From Varibaculum cambriense (GTDB taxonomy: Bacteria > Actinomycetota > Actinomycetes > Actinomycetales > Actinomycetaceae), in NCBI RefSeq assembly GCF_022133705.1, contig NZ_JAKNHJ010000003.1, forward strand, positions 62,001-126,000: a stretch of DNA of 64,000 bases, written 5' to 3'. The notes below the pieces were generated by a model that ran no database searches, was not told the origin of the DNA, and saw nothing but the letters and a program-made list of their open reading frames with translations. The translations under genes were made by a program, and so were the position numbers. Shown in pieces: positions 33,243-44,012 of this stretch (its first letter is position 1; every line of letters begins with the position of its first letter).

Positions 33243-34431
33243 TTTTTTCCTTCGTTTCCTGCATTGTCCTTAGGAACTTATCAAAGAGATATTGGGCATC
33301 GTGGGGGCCAGCCGCTGCCTCGGGATGGTACTGCACGCTGAAAGCTGGCAGATCGAGGGCGCGCAAGCCCTCCACTACCCCATCGTTTAGCGCCAGGTGA
33401 GATACTTCTACCCGCCCGTAGCGTCCCCCATCGAAGGGTGCCACCGAAGGATGTTCCGCGGGAGCGTCTACCGCGAAACCGTGATTATGGGCAGTGATCT
33501 GCACTTTTCCGCTTTCGCGGTCCACCACCGGTTGATTTACCCCGCGGTGACCATAGGCAAGCTTGTACGTTCCATACCCCAAGGCGCGCCCGAGGATTTG
33601 GTTCCCAAAACAAATCCCGAAGAAAGGAAGCCCGGCGTCCAGCACCGCCCTCGCTAAGGCTACTTCATGGTCTGCAGAGGCCGGATCGCCCGGTCCGTTA
33701 GAGAAAAACACCCCATCAGGATTCACCGACATGATATCCGCAAAGCTGGAGTGCTGCGGAAACACATGCACCTGGATTCCGCGCAACGCCATCTGCTCGG
33801 GAGTACGGGATTTAATCCCCAAGTCTAGGGCAGCCACCACCGCTAAAGGTTCTCTGCCCTCATATTCACCGGCGGGCTCCACTACGTATTTTTCGGGAGT
33901 ACTCACGTCAGCTGCCAGCGCCGCTCCGGCCATCACCGGCTGGTCGCGCACCACTGACACCAAAAGGTCGCGGGTAGCCTGATCAAGATAGGCAGCCCCA
34001 GCCGGGAGAGCATCACCAGAAAAGATTCCGCCCCGCATGGCACCGGCTTCGCGCAAATGCAGGGTGAGAGCCCGGGTATCGACCTCGCAAATACCCACCA
34101 CATCCTGGTCTTTGAGTAGGTCTTCCAAGTCGCCGGTAGCGCGCCAATTGGAAGCCCGGCGGGCGCGATCACGCACCACATATCCGGCTACCCAGACTCT
34201 GCTAGACTCCGGATCCGCTTCGTTTACCCCCGTATTTCCGATATGAGGCGCGGTTTGAATAACTATTTGCCGGTGATAGGACGGGTCGGTCAAAGTTTCC
34301 TGGTATCCGGTCATCCCGGTCGCGAACACTACTTCCCCCAGGGCGCGTCCCCGCTTCCCCCAGGCTTTGCCTTTCGCAATGAACCCGTCCTCCAGCACGA
34401 TCAAGGCCAGATCCGAGGAGTCCTGATGCAT
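33226..34431 (-). CDS. carA: Carbamoyl-phosphate synthase small (glutaminase) subunit
   Basis: 401 aa. It hydrolyses glutamine and passes ammonia to CarB. The N-terminal CPSase domain has [19 protein letters not shown]. The C-terminal class I glutamine amidotransferase has nucleophile Cys in [16 protein letters not shown] and the His/Glu pair in [10 protein letters not shown]. The ATG at 34431 lies after AAGGAG. It is first of the carAB unit. Upstream is the terminator of the polysaccharide cluster, so carAB should have its own promoter in the ~50 bp between, or be read through that terminator. No PyrR-type leader is obvious. Confidence 0.96.
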   Translation of the reverse strand: MHQDSSDLALIVLEDGFIAKGKAWGKRGRALGEVVFATGMTGYQETLTDPSYHRQIVIQTAPHIGNTGVNEADPESSRVWVAGYVVRDRARRASNWRATGDLEDLLKDQDVVGICEVDTRALTLHLREAGAMRGGIFSGDALPAGAAYLDQATRDLLVSVVRDQPVMAGAALAADVSTPEKYVVEPAGEYEGREPLAVVAALDLGIKSRTPEQMALRGIQVHVFPQHSSFADIMSVNPDGVFFSNGPGDPASADHEVALARAVLDAGLPFFGICFGNQILGRALGYGTYKLAYGHRGVNQPVVDRESGKVQITAHNHGFAVDAPAEHPSVAPFDGGRYGRVEVSHLALNDGVVEGLRALDLPAFSVQYHPEAAAGPHDAQYLFDKFLRTMQETKEKNATQN

Positions 34432-34479
34432 ACGATTACTCCTTATCTACGCTTGAGCCTTGCGGGCGAGGGCGTATAG

Positions 34480-34511
34480 AAAAATTGCTCGCACCAAGCG
34501 GACGCGAGCAA
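34480..34511 (-). terminator. Terminator between the polysaccharide exporter genes and carA
   Basis: On the minus strand an 8-bp stem TTGCTCGC/GCGAGCAA (34504-34511 with 34485-34492) has an 11-nt loop and is followed by TTTTTC. It lies about 120 bp behind the ABC ATPase stop and 50 bp before the carA start. It either ends the polysaccharide operon or acts as an attenuator of carA. Confidence 0.7.
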
Positions 34512-34633
34512 ATGGTTAAGAGTTTCACTGCCTATAAGCATACCGTAAGGCGCTATCCGGGCGTGATTTTTCACCAGTACTCGGATAATGAAGAAAGCTG
34601 ACTACCAAAAATGGAAAGTCGCTGGAGCCAAGC

Positions 34634-35434
34634 CTAGGAACGCATTAGTTTAACCGCGTCGGCAATCGGGCCATCTAGCACTTTTTTCCCTTTTTTCAGC
34701 ACGATTCCCCGCTCACAAAAGCGTCCCATTAGATCCAGGTCGTGACTGACGATTACCAGTGATTTACCTGCTTCTGACAGTTGCGAAATACGATCAAGAC
34801 ATTTCTTTTGGAAGGGCTCATCGCCTACCGCCAAGATTTCATCAATCAGAAAAATATCGGGGTCAGTGTGGACTGCCACCGAAAATGCTAGCCGCAGGAA
34901 CATTCCCGAAGAATAAAACTTGACTTCGGTATCTAGAAATTCGTGAATCTCCGAAAAATCTACAATCTCATCGAAATGAGCTTCGATTTCTTCACGGGTC
35001 ATCCCCAAAATAGCGCCATTCAAGAAAATATTTTCCCGCCCGGTTAAATCAGGGTGGAAACCCGCGCCTACCTCGATTAAGCCTGCGACTTTACCCCGCA
35101 CACCTACGGCTCCTGCCGAAGGCTGCATCACTCCGGAAATAAGTTTCAACATTGTCGATTTCCCGGAACCGTTAAATCCCAAGAGTCCCACGGTTTCCCC
35201 GGCGGCAATATTGAATGAAACATGATCGAGGGCGCGGAAACGGTCACGCATCTGTCCCCGTCTGCCGGTCAAAGACCACACCAACATATCTTTCAACGTG
35301 TGGGTGTTGCGGATAGTGAAGTCTTTTACCACGTCTTGCGCGGTTATCACCGTATCAGCTTGGGTTAATTCTGGGTCAACTTTTACGCTCTTATTGGCCA
35401 TACTTTTACAGCTCCTGGGCGAAACGCCCGTCAT
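34634..35434 (-). CDS. Polysaccharide ABC exporter, ATP-binding subunit (Wzt/TagH-like)
   Basis: 266 aa. ATPase of an ABC-2 type exporter for a lipid-linked cell-wall glycan. Walker A is GFNGSGKST, Walker B is DIFLIDEILAVGDE, and the degenerate signature YSSGMFLRLAFSVA, with TDPDIFLIDE after it, is typical of the Wzt/TagH group. The N-terminus carries the extension TAQ-type linker KDFTIRNTHTLKDMLVWSLT seen in this subfamily. There is no C-terminal carbohydrate-binding domain, so it is like Rv3781/TagH-core rather than long E. coli Wzt. The frame overlaps the permease by 29 bp; a shorter start (MANKSVKVDPEL, at 35401) would follow the permease stop directly and may be the true one. Confidence 0.92.
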   Translation of the reverse strand: MTGVSPRSCKSMANKSVKVDPELTQADTVITAQDVVKDFTIRNTHTLKDMLVWSLTGRRGQMRDRFRALDHVSFNIAAGETVGLLGFNGSGKSTMLKLISGVMQPSAGAVGVRGKVAGLIEVGAGFHPDLTGRENIFLNGAILGMTREEIEAHFDEIVDFSEIHEFLDTEVKFYSSGMFLRLAFSVAVHTDPDIFLIDEILAVGDEPFQKKCLDRISQLSEAGKSLVIVSHDLDLMGRFCERGIVLKKGKKVLDGPIADAVKLMRS

Positions 35435-36272
35435 AGTGGCGGAAAACTTTATCCCCTATCAGCAACAACAGGATTGAAATCAGGGCGGAAGCCACTACCA
35501 TTAACGAAAAATTGTCCGGGAAACTCTCAGCCACGCCCGCGGTGGGAATCCAAAAACCATAATGGAAAAGTTCGACTACCGTGGTGAGGGGATTAAGTTG
35601 ATAGACATACCACAGCCATCCTCCCTGCCAGTCCCCCAGTACGTGGTAAACCATTGACCATTTATAAAGAACCGGGGAAGCCCAGGTAGCGACCATTAAA
35701 ATCAAATCCACGAAATTTTCGGCATCGCGATATAGCACGTTAAAAGCCCCGCCGAGTAGTCCGAGCCCCAAACTAAAGATCGTGAGAACAACGAATGCTA
35801 GCAGCACTGCCAGCAGATTATTTATCCCCGGTCGCCAACCGAAAATCAGGCTTCCAATAATCAAAATCACCACTTGCGGCACAAAATGCACAAATGCCAC
35901 CCAAACGGAGGACACGGGGAAAAGTTGCCGCGGCAAATAAATCTTTTTCACCAAATCCTGGTTTTGCACCAGCGAACGCGTACAGTTACCGAAGATTTCG
36001 GAAAAATAGTTGACCGCAACCACTCCGGCAAACATATAAACCACGTAATTGGTAATGTTCCGGTTCATTCCCATAAACACCCCGATGGCAAAATAAAACA
36101 CCAGGAATTGGGTTGCGGGTTTGGCATAAGACCAGAGCATTCCCAGGATTGAACCCCGATAACGGACTCGTAGTTCTTTATGTACTAGTAGTTGTAGCAG
36201 ATACTGTTTACGAACAACTTCAAATAAACCGTGGGATGTACCCGGCCGGGTAAAATCAGTGCTGACACTCAC
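35406..36272 (-). CDS. Polysaccharide ABC exporter, permease subunit (Wzm/TagG-like)
   Basis: A 288-aa inner-membrane protein with six predicted spans of the ABC2_membrane family. An amphipathic N-terminus (LLVHKELRVRYRGSILGMLW) with the R-YR-S-LG-W motif is the hallmark of Wzm/TagG/RfbD permeases. It should move the glycan made by the neighbouring transferases across the membrane. It starts 3 nt after the glf stop and pairs with the ATPase gene downstream. Confidence 0.93.
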   Translation of the reverse strand: MSVSTDFTRPGTSHGLFEVVRKQYLLQLLVHKELRVRYRGSILGMLWSYAKPATQFLVFYFAIGVFMGMNRNITNYVVYMFAGVVAVNYFSEIFGNCTRSLVQNQDLVKKIYLPRQLFPVSSVWVAFVHFVPQVVILIIGSLIFGWRPGINNLLAVLLAFVVLTIFSLGLGLLGGAFNVLYRDAENFVDLILMVATWASPVLYKWSMVYHVLGDWQGGWLWYVYQLNPLTTVVELFHYGFWIPTAGVAESFPDNFSLMVVASALISILLLLIGDKVFRHYDGRFAQEL

Positions 36273-36275
36273 CAG

Positions 36276-38046
<1,771 letters not shown>

Positions 38047-38050
<4 letters not shown>

Positions 38051-38499
38051 AGTAGCGGTCCGATCACGGTGGCATCCGGGTAAAGTTTTAGCTGTTCAGG
38101 CCATTGCACGGCGAAGCGATCTGCTAAGCGGTAACAGATCCTACCTGATAGCGAGGGAATTTCGATCCGGTCGAAGACCTCGATATAGATAGTGGGAATC
38201 TTCATGAGCCGCGCTAGTGCAATGAAAACCGTCCCCAAAGAAGCCCCTGCAGAAACCACCAGTTCGGGGCGAGCCGAACGTAGAAGCTTCCAGGCTAGAC
38301 GCAGCGAGCGGAATACATCCCGTAAGTTACGGTCGGGTGAATGCTGTGCCCAGACGACTTTCTGATCAGCTAAAAGGGAGACCGCATCGGGAGTTTCGAA
38401 GGTTACCCACAGGGATTGCTGCCGTTTCCACCAGGGTTTTAAGGTGTAGAGCTGGGCTAAGTGTCCACCGGAGGAGCCAGCAAAAAGAACTTTAACCAT
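38047..38499 (-). CDS. PssD/Alg14-like glycosyltransferase membrane subunit
   Basis: 150 aa. The opening VKVLFAGSSGGHLAQLYTL (residues 2-20) is the Alg14/PssD signature. ELVVSAGASLGTVFIALARL and PTIYIEVFDRIEIPSLSGR follow, as in the acceptor-binding half of MurG-like enzymes. It recruits the PssE-like partner to the membrane for transfer of the second sugar to a lipid carrier. It overlaps the GT2 gene by 8 bp and the pssE-like gene by 4 bp, so the three are tightly coupled. Confidence 0.85.
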
Positions 38500-39484
38500 G
38501 TTGTTTGTCCGCTTTCACCCGGGCAGCATTTTCACAGGCCGCAACTAGCTTCGCGGTTTCCGGGTCGGAAGCAAAAACCTCTTCGTTAGGACGCGGCCCA
38601 GATAGCACCCCATCGGTCACTCCTTTTACCCCCAGGCGCAGCATCTTTTTCTTTTCCCCGCTAGATAGCCACATTCTGAACCAGCGCACGATCGTGGAAC
38701 CGCCATAAAGCAGCCGATCCAGAGGTAGTAATCCCCGCGAGCGCAATAGGAACCAAATTTTATTGCGAGTCTCGTAATAGAAACGATCCCCGGGATCATC
38801 GGTAGCGGACGCGGCAGCGCGGGTTTTGTGTACCACCACCGAGGCTGGTACATACAACCCGATGCGGTGTTTCAGCAGCCGAGCGGTGTATTCCAAGTCA
38901 TCATTCCAAATAAAGTAATCAGCAATCGGCAGACCGCTCTGGCGCACTTGTGCTACCTCTACCAGTATTGACACGAAGGAGGCCGCACGTACCTGCCGCA
39001 TTCCCAGATCCCGGGCGATTCGTTTGCGGCCCGGTGATATTAGCGGTCTTTCCCGATGGGCATTCATGGGGTGTTCGCTACCGTCTGTCCACTGTGCCTT
39101 GGACGCCAAAAGCGCTGGAGAGCCGGGATAAGTCTGCCCCGCTATTAGCAGTTGTGCTAACGCATCCGCTGTAGGAATGGTGTCGTCATCCATAATCCAA
39201 ATGAAATCCTGGCTTTCCAGCTCTTTATAGGCAAGGGCGTGCGCGATTCCCGCACAAAATCCGCCAGCCCCGCCGGTATTTTCTGAAAGCGGTATTACTC
39301 GGTCAACTACCGGGTGCTGTTGGGCAATATGTGCAGAATCATCAGTTGAAGCGTTATCAATCACGATTACCCGCTGGACTGGCCTGGTCTGTGCGGCGAT
39401 TGCGTCCAGACATTCGCGAAGTAGTTTAGCGCGGTTATAAGCTACTACCACCGCAGATACCTGACGTTCTTCGCCCATTGCCAC
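38492..39484 (-). CDS. Family 2 glycosyltransferase (GlfT1-like)
   Basis: 330 aa, GT-A fold. Visible are VSAVVVAYNRAKLLRECLDA, VIVIDNASTDDS, ENTGGAGGFCAGI and WIMDDDTIPTADAL, the last with the DDD metal site. GG-AGGF followed by DDD is the pattern of the galactofuranosyl transferase GlfT1 and of rhamnosyl-type relatives. Together with glf and the Wzm/Wzt-type exporter, the gene set recalls the mycobacterial Rv3781-Rv3783/glf galactan system. That link is an inference. It is first of the six-gene polysaccharide run on the minus strand. Confidence 0.85.
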   Translation of the reverse strand: MAMGEERQVSAVVVAYNRAKLLRECLDAIAAQTRPVQRVIVIDNASTDDSAHIAQQHPVVDRVIPLSENTGGAGGFCAGIAHALAYKELESQDFIWIMDDDTIPTADALAQLLIAGQTYPGSPALLASKAQWTDGSEHPMNAHRERPLISPGRKRIARDLGMRQVRAASFVSILVEVAQVRQSGLPIADYFIWNDDLEYTARLLKHRIGLYVPASVVVHKTRAAASATDDPGDRFYYETRNKIWFLLRSRGLLPLDRLLYGGSTIVRWFRMWLSSGEKKKMLRLGVKGVTDGVLSGPRPNEEVFASDPETAKLVAACENAARVKADKQHG

Positions 39485-39605
39485 ATCTCCTTTGGTTGGT
39501 TTTTTCCATCATATCTAAGCGGAGAAATACCCGAACAGCGATCGCCTCAATTATTCTGATTTGCGTCCTCCCCTACCGCGGATCAAATACCCCATCCCCC
39601 TCCCC

Positions 39606-40005
39606 GGAGGGTAATTCTGTCATCGGAGGGCGATACTGTCCCTGGAGGGTGGTTTCGTCGCCGGAGGGCGATTCCGTCAAGTAATCGGAAGAAAAGCCAG
39701 CAAAAACACCCTCCCCGCACAAAAACACCCTCCAACGCCAATAAAAACCCGGTTTCCTCGCCCCAAAACACAACTCCGGAGGGCATTTCGTCGCCGGAGG
39801 GTGGTTTCGTCGCCGGAGGGCGATTCCGTCAAGTAATCGGAAGAAAAACCAGCAAAAACACCCTCCCCGCACAAAAACACCCTCCAGCGCGAATAAAAAG
39901 CGAACCTTCTCCGCCCATATTCACGAATCAGGAGGGCGATCCTGTCCCCGGAGGGCATTTCGGTCGCGGGAGGGTGGTCTTGCCACCGGAGGGCGTTTAT
40001 GTTTC
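39606..40005. repeat. 19-bp phased GGAGGG repeat block D
   Basis: It fills the gap between the GT2 gene and the fba terminator. Plus-strand units start at 39606, 39625, 39644, 39663, 39778, 39796, 39815, 39931, 39950, 39969 and 39988. Reverse units (CCCTCC) start at 39709, 39728, 39861 and 39880. All steps inside arrays are 18-19 bp. The 104 bp at 39644-39747 is repeated at 39796-39899 with only a few differences. No coding sequence is supported; open frames here have no ribosome sites. Confidence 0.87.
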
Positions 40006-40040
40006 CGGTGCTAAGTGTCGGTAATAAAAAGCGCAAGAAA

Positions 40041-40079
40041 AAGGGTAGCCCCGGCGGAAAATCCGCCAGGGCTACCCTT
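40041..40079 (-). terminator. Strong terminator behind fba
   Basis: An 18-bp stem with one mismatch pairs AAGGGTAGCCC-GGCGGA (from 40041) with its complement ending at 40079, around an AAA/TTT loop. On the minus strand TTTTTCTT follows. It ends the pyrE-fba operon about 30 bp after the fba stop. Confidence 0.85.
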
Positions 40080-40110
40080 GAATCTTTAGGTAACTAGCTA
40101 AACAGCAAAG

Positions 40111-41133
40111 TTACTTCATCTTGGTGCCGACCGAGCCGAGGCGTTCACAAGCCTCAACTACGCGCGCCGCCATACCAGCTTCGGCAGCTTTGCCCCAAGA
40201 ACGCGGGTCGTACTGTTTCTTGTTGCCGACCTCGCCATCAATCTTCAGAACACCGTCGTAGTTCTTCATCATCCAGTCAGCTACCGGACGAGTGAAGGCG
40301 TACTGGGTATCGGTGTCTACGTTCATCTTGATAACGCCGTTGCGAACCGCAGTAGCGATCTCTTCAGCAGTGGAGCCAGAACCACCATGCATTACCAGGT
40401 CGAACGGCATTTCTTTACCGACTTTAGCTCCGACCTCTTTCTGGATGTCACCTAGGATTTCAGGACGCAGTTTAACGTGACCGGGCTTGTAAACGCCATG
40501 TACGTTCCCGAAGGTCAAAGCGGTAATATAACGACCCTTCTCGCCCAAACCAAGAGCTTCAACAGTCTTTAGACCATCTTCAGCAGTGGTGTACAGCTTT
40601 TCGTTGATTTCCCCAACAACGCCGTCTTCTTCGCCACCGACAACCCCGATTTCAACCTCTAGGATGGTGTTGGCTTTAACGGAAAGCTCTAGCATTTCCT
40701 TAGCGATTTCCAGGTTCTCAGCTAGCGGTACTGCCGAGCCATCCCACATATGAGACTGGAAGAAAGGCAGACGCCCAGCCTTTACTTCTTCAGCTTCCAT
40801 TTCCATTAGCGGGCGGATCCAACCGTCAATTTTCTCTTTCGAGCAGTGGTCGGTGTGCAGCGCCACGGTAACGTTGTAGCCCTTGGCGATTTCACGAGCA
40901 TAGGCAGCCATAGCCAGAGAACCAGCTACCCGGTCATTTACAGTGGAGCCTGACCAGAAATCCGCGCCACCGGAGGAAACCTGGATGATGCCATCAGATT
41001 CAGCTTCCGCAAAACCACGAATCGCGGCGGTTAGCGTTTGGGAAGAAGTAACGTTAATCGCGGGATAGGCGAATTTGCCTTCCTTAGCACGGTTAAGCAT
41101 TTCGTTATAAACATCAGGGGTTGCGATTGGCAC
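40111..41133 (-). CDS. fba: Class II fructose-bisphosphate aldolase
   Basis: 340 aa. A zinc enzyme that splits fructose 1,6-bisphosphate into dihydroxyacetone phosphate and glyceraldehyde 3-phosphate. Metal and substrate residues: H93, D95, H96 in VALHTDHCSK; FGNVHGVYKPGHVKL; DLVMHGGSGS; and KMNVDTDTQYAFT. Length and sequence fit the longer class IIA type of Actinobacteria and E. coli. It is last of the operon pyrE-SDR-trmH-fba (57 bp behind trmH) and might also have its own promoter. It ends at a strong terminator. Confidence 0.96.
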   Translation of the reverse strand: MPIATPDVYNEMLNRAKEGKFAYPAINVTSSQTLTAAIRGFAEAESDGIIQVSSGGADFWSGSTVNDRVAGSLAMAAYAREIAKGYNVTVALHTDHCSKEKIDGWIRPLMEMEAEEVKAGRLPFFQSHMWDGSAVPLAENLEIAKEMLELSVKANTILEVEIGVVGGEEDGVVGEINEKLYTTAEDGLKTVEALGLGEKGRYITALTFGNVHGVYKPGHVKLRPEILGDIQKEVGAKVGKEMPFDLVMHGGSGSTAEEIATAVRNGVIKMNVDTDTQYAFTRPVADWMMKNYDGVLKIDGEVGNKKQYDPRSWGKAAEAGMAARVVEACERLGSVGTKMK

Positions 41134-41189
41134 TGTGGCCCTCCTTTTTCTAAAGTTCTTACGGGTCTCATTCTCTCACAAGGTGAAGC

Positions 41190-41819
41190 TTAGTGCAGGG
41201 TCTTGTGTCCCACGGTTTTGTTATGTTGAATCACCCATGCCCACATGGCAACGGCGGCAGCTGCCCCTACATTGATGGAGCGGGTAGAACCGTACTGGGT
41301 AATTTCGTAGACCGCGGCGCATTCCGCAATCATTTCTGGGCTCAAACCGTTCGCCTCCGATCCAAAGACCAGGCAACAACGCTGCGGTAAAACTGCACCC
41401 TCTAGGGGCTGAGAACACTCAACATTGTCAATCCCAATCAGGGTAATCCCGCTCTGCAGCGCCCAATGCGCAAAGGAGGACGCGTCCGGGAAATGGTCTA
41501 CATGCTGGTAGCGGTCAGTTACCATCGCGCCGCGTTTATTCCAGCGGTGCACCCCCACAATATGTACCGAGTTGGCGCCAAACGCGTTAGCAGAACGCAC
41601 AATCGATCCGATATTGAAATCATGGTCGAGGTTTTCGATAGCCACCTGAAACGGGAAACGCTCACTATCTAGGAAATCGCGAATAGCATCCCGCCGCCAA
41701 TAGCGGAAACGATCTTCCACATTCCGGCGGTCGCCTCCCGCCAGCAAATCAGGATCCCAATGCTCGCCCTCGGGCCAGTGTTCCGGCCCTCCCGGCCAGG
41801 GACCTACTCCGTTACCCAT
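41190..41819 (-). CDS. TrmH/SpoU-family RNA 2'-O-methyltransferase
   Basis: 209 aa, SPOUT fold. Motif 1 is NIGSIVRSANAFGANSVHIV (with the catalytic Arg). Motif 2 is CLVFGSEANGLSPEMI and motif 3 is STRSINVGAAAAVAMW, which together form the knotted SAM site. It methylates ribose in tRNA or rRNA; the target is not clear from sequence. It lacks the N-terminal RNA-binding domain of rRNA-type RlmB. It starts 3 nt after the SDR stop, inside the pyrE operon. Confidence 0.9.
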   Translation of the reverse strand: MGNGVGPWPGGPEHWPEGEHWDPDLLAGGDRRNVEDRFRYWRRDAIRDFLDSERFPFQVAIENLDHDFNIGSIVRSANAFGANSVHIVGVHRWNKRGAMVTDRYQHVDHFPDASSFAHWALQSGITLIGIDNVECSQPLEGAVLPQRCCLVFGSEANGLSPEMIAECAAVYEITQYGSTRSINVGAAAAVAMWAWVIQHNKTVGHKTLH

Positions 41820-41822
41820 ACC

Positions 41823-42596
41823 CTAGACCCGGAAACGGTCACGCTGGAGGTAACCGGTAAACCGGCACACCAGGGAGCGGGGTGCTTTCCAAGTCAAGAA
41901 ATCCATAACCTTATAAATCACGGAAGGCACCGAAATCACCTTGCCGCGCGCCAAGTCATTCAAGGCCTGCTCCACCACGTATTCCGGGGTTAGCCGGGCA
42001 ATAGTAGGCACGTCCTCAATCTTGGTAGTGATTTTGCTGAAGAATCCGGTATCGGTAGTGCCGGGTTTGAGCGCCATTACCTGCACTCCGCTGCCACGCA
42101 ATTCCTCGACGAGGGCGCAACTAAAGATTTCTACCCAGGTTTTATGGGCAGCGTAGGTTCCCATAGCAGTACCGGAAGCCACCGAGGACACGTTCAAAAT
42201 CGCTCCCCGTCCGCGCCGGCGCATCCGAGACGCCGCGGTTTGTGACAGCAGCATTACCGCCCGCACCATCACATTTAGTCCCCGCACCTGTTGGGAGGCA
42301 GATCCGTCCACAAAATCTTCTGCCAGGGCAAAACCAGCGTTATTAACCAGCAGTGAAATCGGGCGTTTCTCGGCCGCCAAGCGGCGTGCAACCGCCTTCA
42401 GCCCCGGTTGGGTAGCCAAATCTGCCGGCAAAACCTCGCAGGTAACCCCATAGTAATTCTCGATGCGTTGCGCCTCGGCCACCAAAACATTTTCCCGACG
42501 GGCAACCATCACTACATTGTGTCCGCGCCCTGCCAACTGGTTACAAAACTCTAGCCCTAGCCCACTGGAAGCCCCAGTTACTAAAACCCATGACAT
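41823..42596 (-). CDS. Short-chain dehydrogenase/reductase
   Basis: 257 aa. Classical SDR with TGASSGLGLEF (NAD(P)-binding), NNAGFA, catalytic Ser in NVSSVASGTA and the Y-x3-K in TYAAHKTW. An Arg after the second strand (VARRENVL) favours NADP. Substrate unknown; the closest group by pattern is the DltE/YqjQ-like reductases with LEFCNQLAGRGHNVV openings. It begins 2 nt after the pyrE stop, so it is co-transcribed with pyrE. Confidence 0.88.
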   Translation of the reverse strand: MSWVLVTGASSGLGLEFCNQLAGRGHNVVMVARRENVLVAEAQRIENYYGVTCEVLPADLATQPGLKAVARRLAAEKRPISLLVNNAGFALAEDFVDGSASQQVRGLNVMVRAVMLLSQTAASRMRRRGRGAILNVSSVASGTAMGTYAAHKTWVEIFSCALVEELRGSGVQVMALKPGTTDTGFFSKITTKIEDVPTIARLTPEYVVEQALNDLARGKVISVPSVIYKVMDFLTWKAPRSLVCRFTGYLQRDRFRV

Positions 42597-42598
42597 CT

Positions 42599-43174
42599 TT
42601 AATCCCCCTCGATTCCTAAATCTGCCAAATCTAGTGCCGCCAGATATTTCCAGCCAGCCTGATTAACCTTTTGCTTCGCTACATCACCACGGTCTACCAC
42701 TACCGCAACGCAGAGCACTTTGGCTCCTGCTTTTTCTGCCGCATGGGCTGCTTGAATCGGCGAGCCACCGGTAGTGGAAGTATCTTCCACGATTACCACC
42801 TGTTTGCCCGCAATATCCGGGCCTTCAATCTGGCGCCCCATGCCGTGATCTTTAGCTTCTTTACGCACCACAAACGCGTCAATATCGAGCCCGCGAGAAG
42901 CCGCCGCCTGCATAATCGCGAAAGCCACCGGATCGGCTCCCATCGTCAGCCCACCGACTGCGTCAATATCTTCTGGCAAAAAGCCTGCTTCCTCTAGCAG
43001 GTCAAGCAGCACATGCCCGATCAGCAGCGAAGCCTCATGATGCAGGGTTGAACGCCGCAAATCAATATAAAATGAGGATTTTTTGCCACTGGCCAGCGTA
43101 AAATCGCCGTATTTAACAGATAGCTCTTTGATTAAGGAAACCAAGCGAGCCTTTTGAGAATCATTAGCGGTCAT
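42599..43174 (-). CDS. pyrE: Orotate phosphoribosyltransferase
   Basis: 191 aa. It converts orotate and PRPP to orotidine 5'-phosphate in pyrimidine synthesis. The PRPP loop is VVIVEDTSTTGGSPIQAA, with FVVRKEAKDHGMGRQIEG as the flexible loop with catalytic Lys/His, and SGKKSSFYIDLR near the N-terminus. The ATG at 43174 is chosen over 43228, which would run into the divergent xth gene and adds no conserved residues. No ribosome site is visible and a TAAACT box lies 7 nt upstream, so the mRNA may be leaderless. It is first of the operon pyrE-SDR-trmH-fba. Confidence 0.94.
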   Translation of the reverse strand: MTANDSQKARLVSLIKELSVKYGDFTLASGKKSSFYIDLRRSTLHHEASLLIGHVLLDLLEEAGFLPEDIDAVGGLTMGADPVAFAIMQAAASRGLDIDAFVVRKEAKDHGMGRQIEGPDIAGKQVVIVEDTSTTGGSPIQAAHAAEKAGAKVLCVAVVVDRGDVAKQKVNQAGWKYLAALDLADLGIEGD

Positions 43175-43186
43175 GACATTCAGTTT

Positions 43187-43204
43187 ATCGGTTTTGTAAC
43201 CGAT
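43187..43204. promoter_or_regulatory. Inverted repeat between divergent pyrE and xth
   Basis: ATCGGTT (43187-43193) and AACCGAT (43198-43204) flank TTGT. The repeat sits 12 bp from each start codon, in the zone expected for both promoters. It is a candidate operator controlling the divergent pair. Confidence 0.45.
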
Positions 43205-43215
43205 ATGGTTAGCAC

Positions 43216-44007
43216 ATGAGGATTGCAACTTGGAACGTTAACTCTATTCGCGCCCGACATCAGCGGGTAAGCGCATTTTTAGAGCGAGAAAACATTGATG
43301 TTTTGGCGATACAGGAAACCAAATGTCGCCCCGAACAGTTCCCTTATGAACCTTTTACCACCGCCGGATACGAGGTAGCAGTGCATGGGGCGAATCAGTG
43401 GAATGGGGTGGCGATTATTTCTCGGGTGGGTCTAGAGGACGTGCAGCGGGATTTTCCCTGCCAACCCGCTTACGGCAATCCCGGGAAGGAACCGGTAGTG
43501 GAGCCGCGCGCAATTAGCGCGAATTGTGGCGGGGTAGACGTCTTTTCTCTCTATGTTCCCAATGGTCGCGAGCTTTCTCACCCTCACTACCGCTATAAGC
43601 TCTCCTGGCTAGCGCGGCTTCGCGAACATGCGTCCTCGCTGTTAGAGGCAGATTCCCAGGCACAAATAGCGCTAATGGGTGACTGGAATATCGCCCCCTT
43701 TGACCAGGATGTGTGGGATATGGAAGTGTTTGCCGGCGCCACCCACGTGTCTGAGCCGGAGCGGGAAGCATTTTTCGCTTTCGCGGATGCCGGATTTACC
43801 GAAGTTACCCGCGACCTGTTTGATCAGTACACCTACTGGGATTATAAGCAGCTGCGTTTCCCTCGAAATGAGGGAATGCGGATTGATTTTGCCTATTGCT
43901 CCCCTGCCCTGACAAAACGGGTCACGGGGGCGCAGTCTTTGCGTGAGGAGCGTAAAGGCAAAGGTGCCTCTGACCACGTGCCGGTGATTTTAGAGGTGGC
44001 TCCATAG
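43216..44007 (+). CDS. xth: Exodeoxyribonuclease III / AP endonuclease
   Basis: 263 aa. Repairs abasic sites and removes 3' blocks in DNA. The conserved motifs are ATWNVNSIRAR (N7), LAIQETKC (metal ligand E34), LMGDWNIAP, GMRIDFAYCSP and KGASDHVPVILEV (catalytic Asp-His pair). Length is normal for XthA. It starts 41 bp from pyrE in the opposite direction. A TATGGT box 7 nt before the ATG hints at a leaderless mRNA. It ends 5 bp from the convergent serine-hydrolase stop. Confidence 0.95.
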   Translation: MRIATWNVNSIRARHQRVSAFLERENIDVLAIQETKCRPEQFPYEPFTTAGYEVAVHGANQWNGVAIISRVGLEDVQRDFPCQPAYGNPGKEPVVEPRAISANCGGVDVFSLYVPNGRELSHPHYRYKLSWLARLREHASSLLEADSQAQIALMGDWNIAPFDQDVWDMEVFAGATHVSEPEREAFFAFADAGFTEVTRDLFDQYTYWDYKQLRFPRNEGMRIDFAYCSPALTKRVTGAQSLREERKGKGASDHVPVILEVAP

Positions 44008-44012
44008 AGTCA

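Noticed and set aside
34432-34633. PyrR- or pyrimidine-type attenuator in the carA leader
   Set aside because: The hairpin with T-tract is present, but there is no anti-terminator partner or PyrR-box that I can see. It is better explained as terminator of the polysaccharide operon.
39478-40036. Open frames of 67-119 codons in block D, both strands
   Set aside because: Each reads the same 19-bp and 104-bp repeats in different frames; none has a start context or recognisable family.
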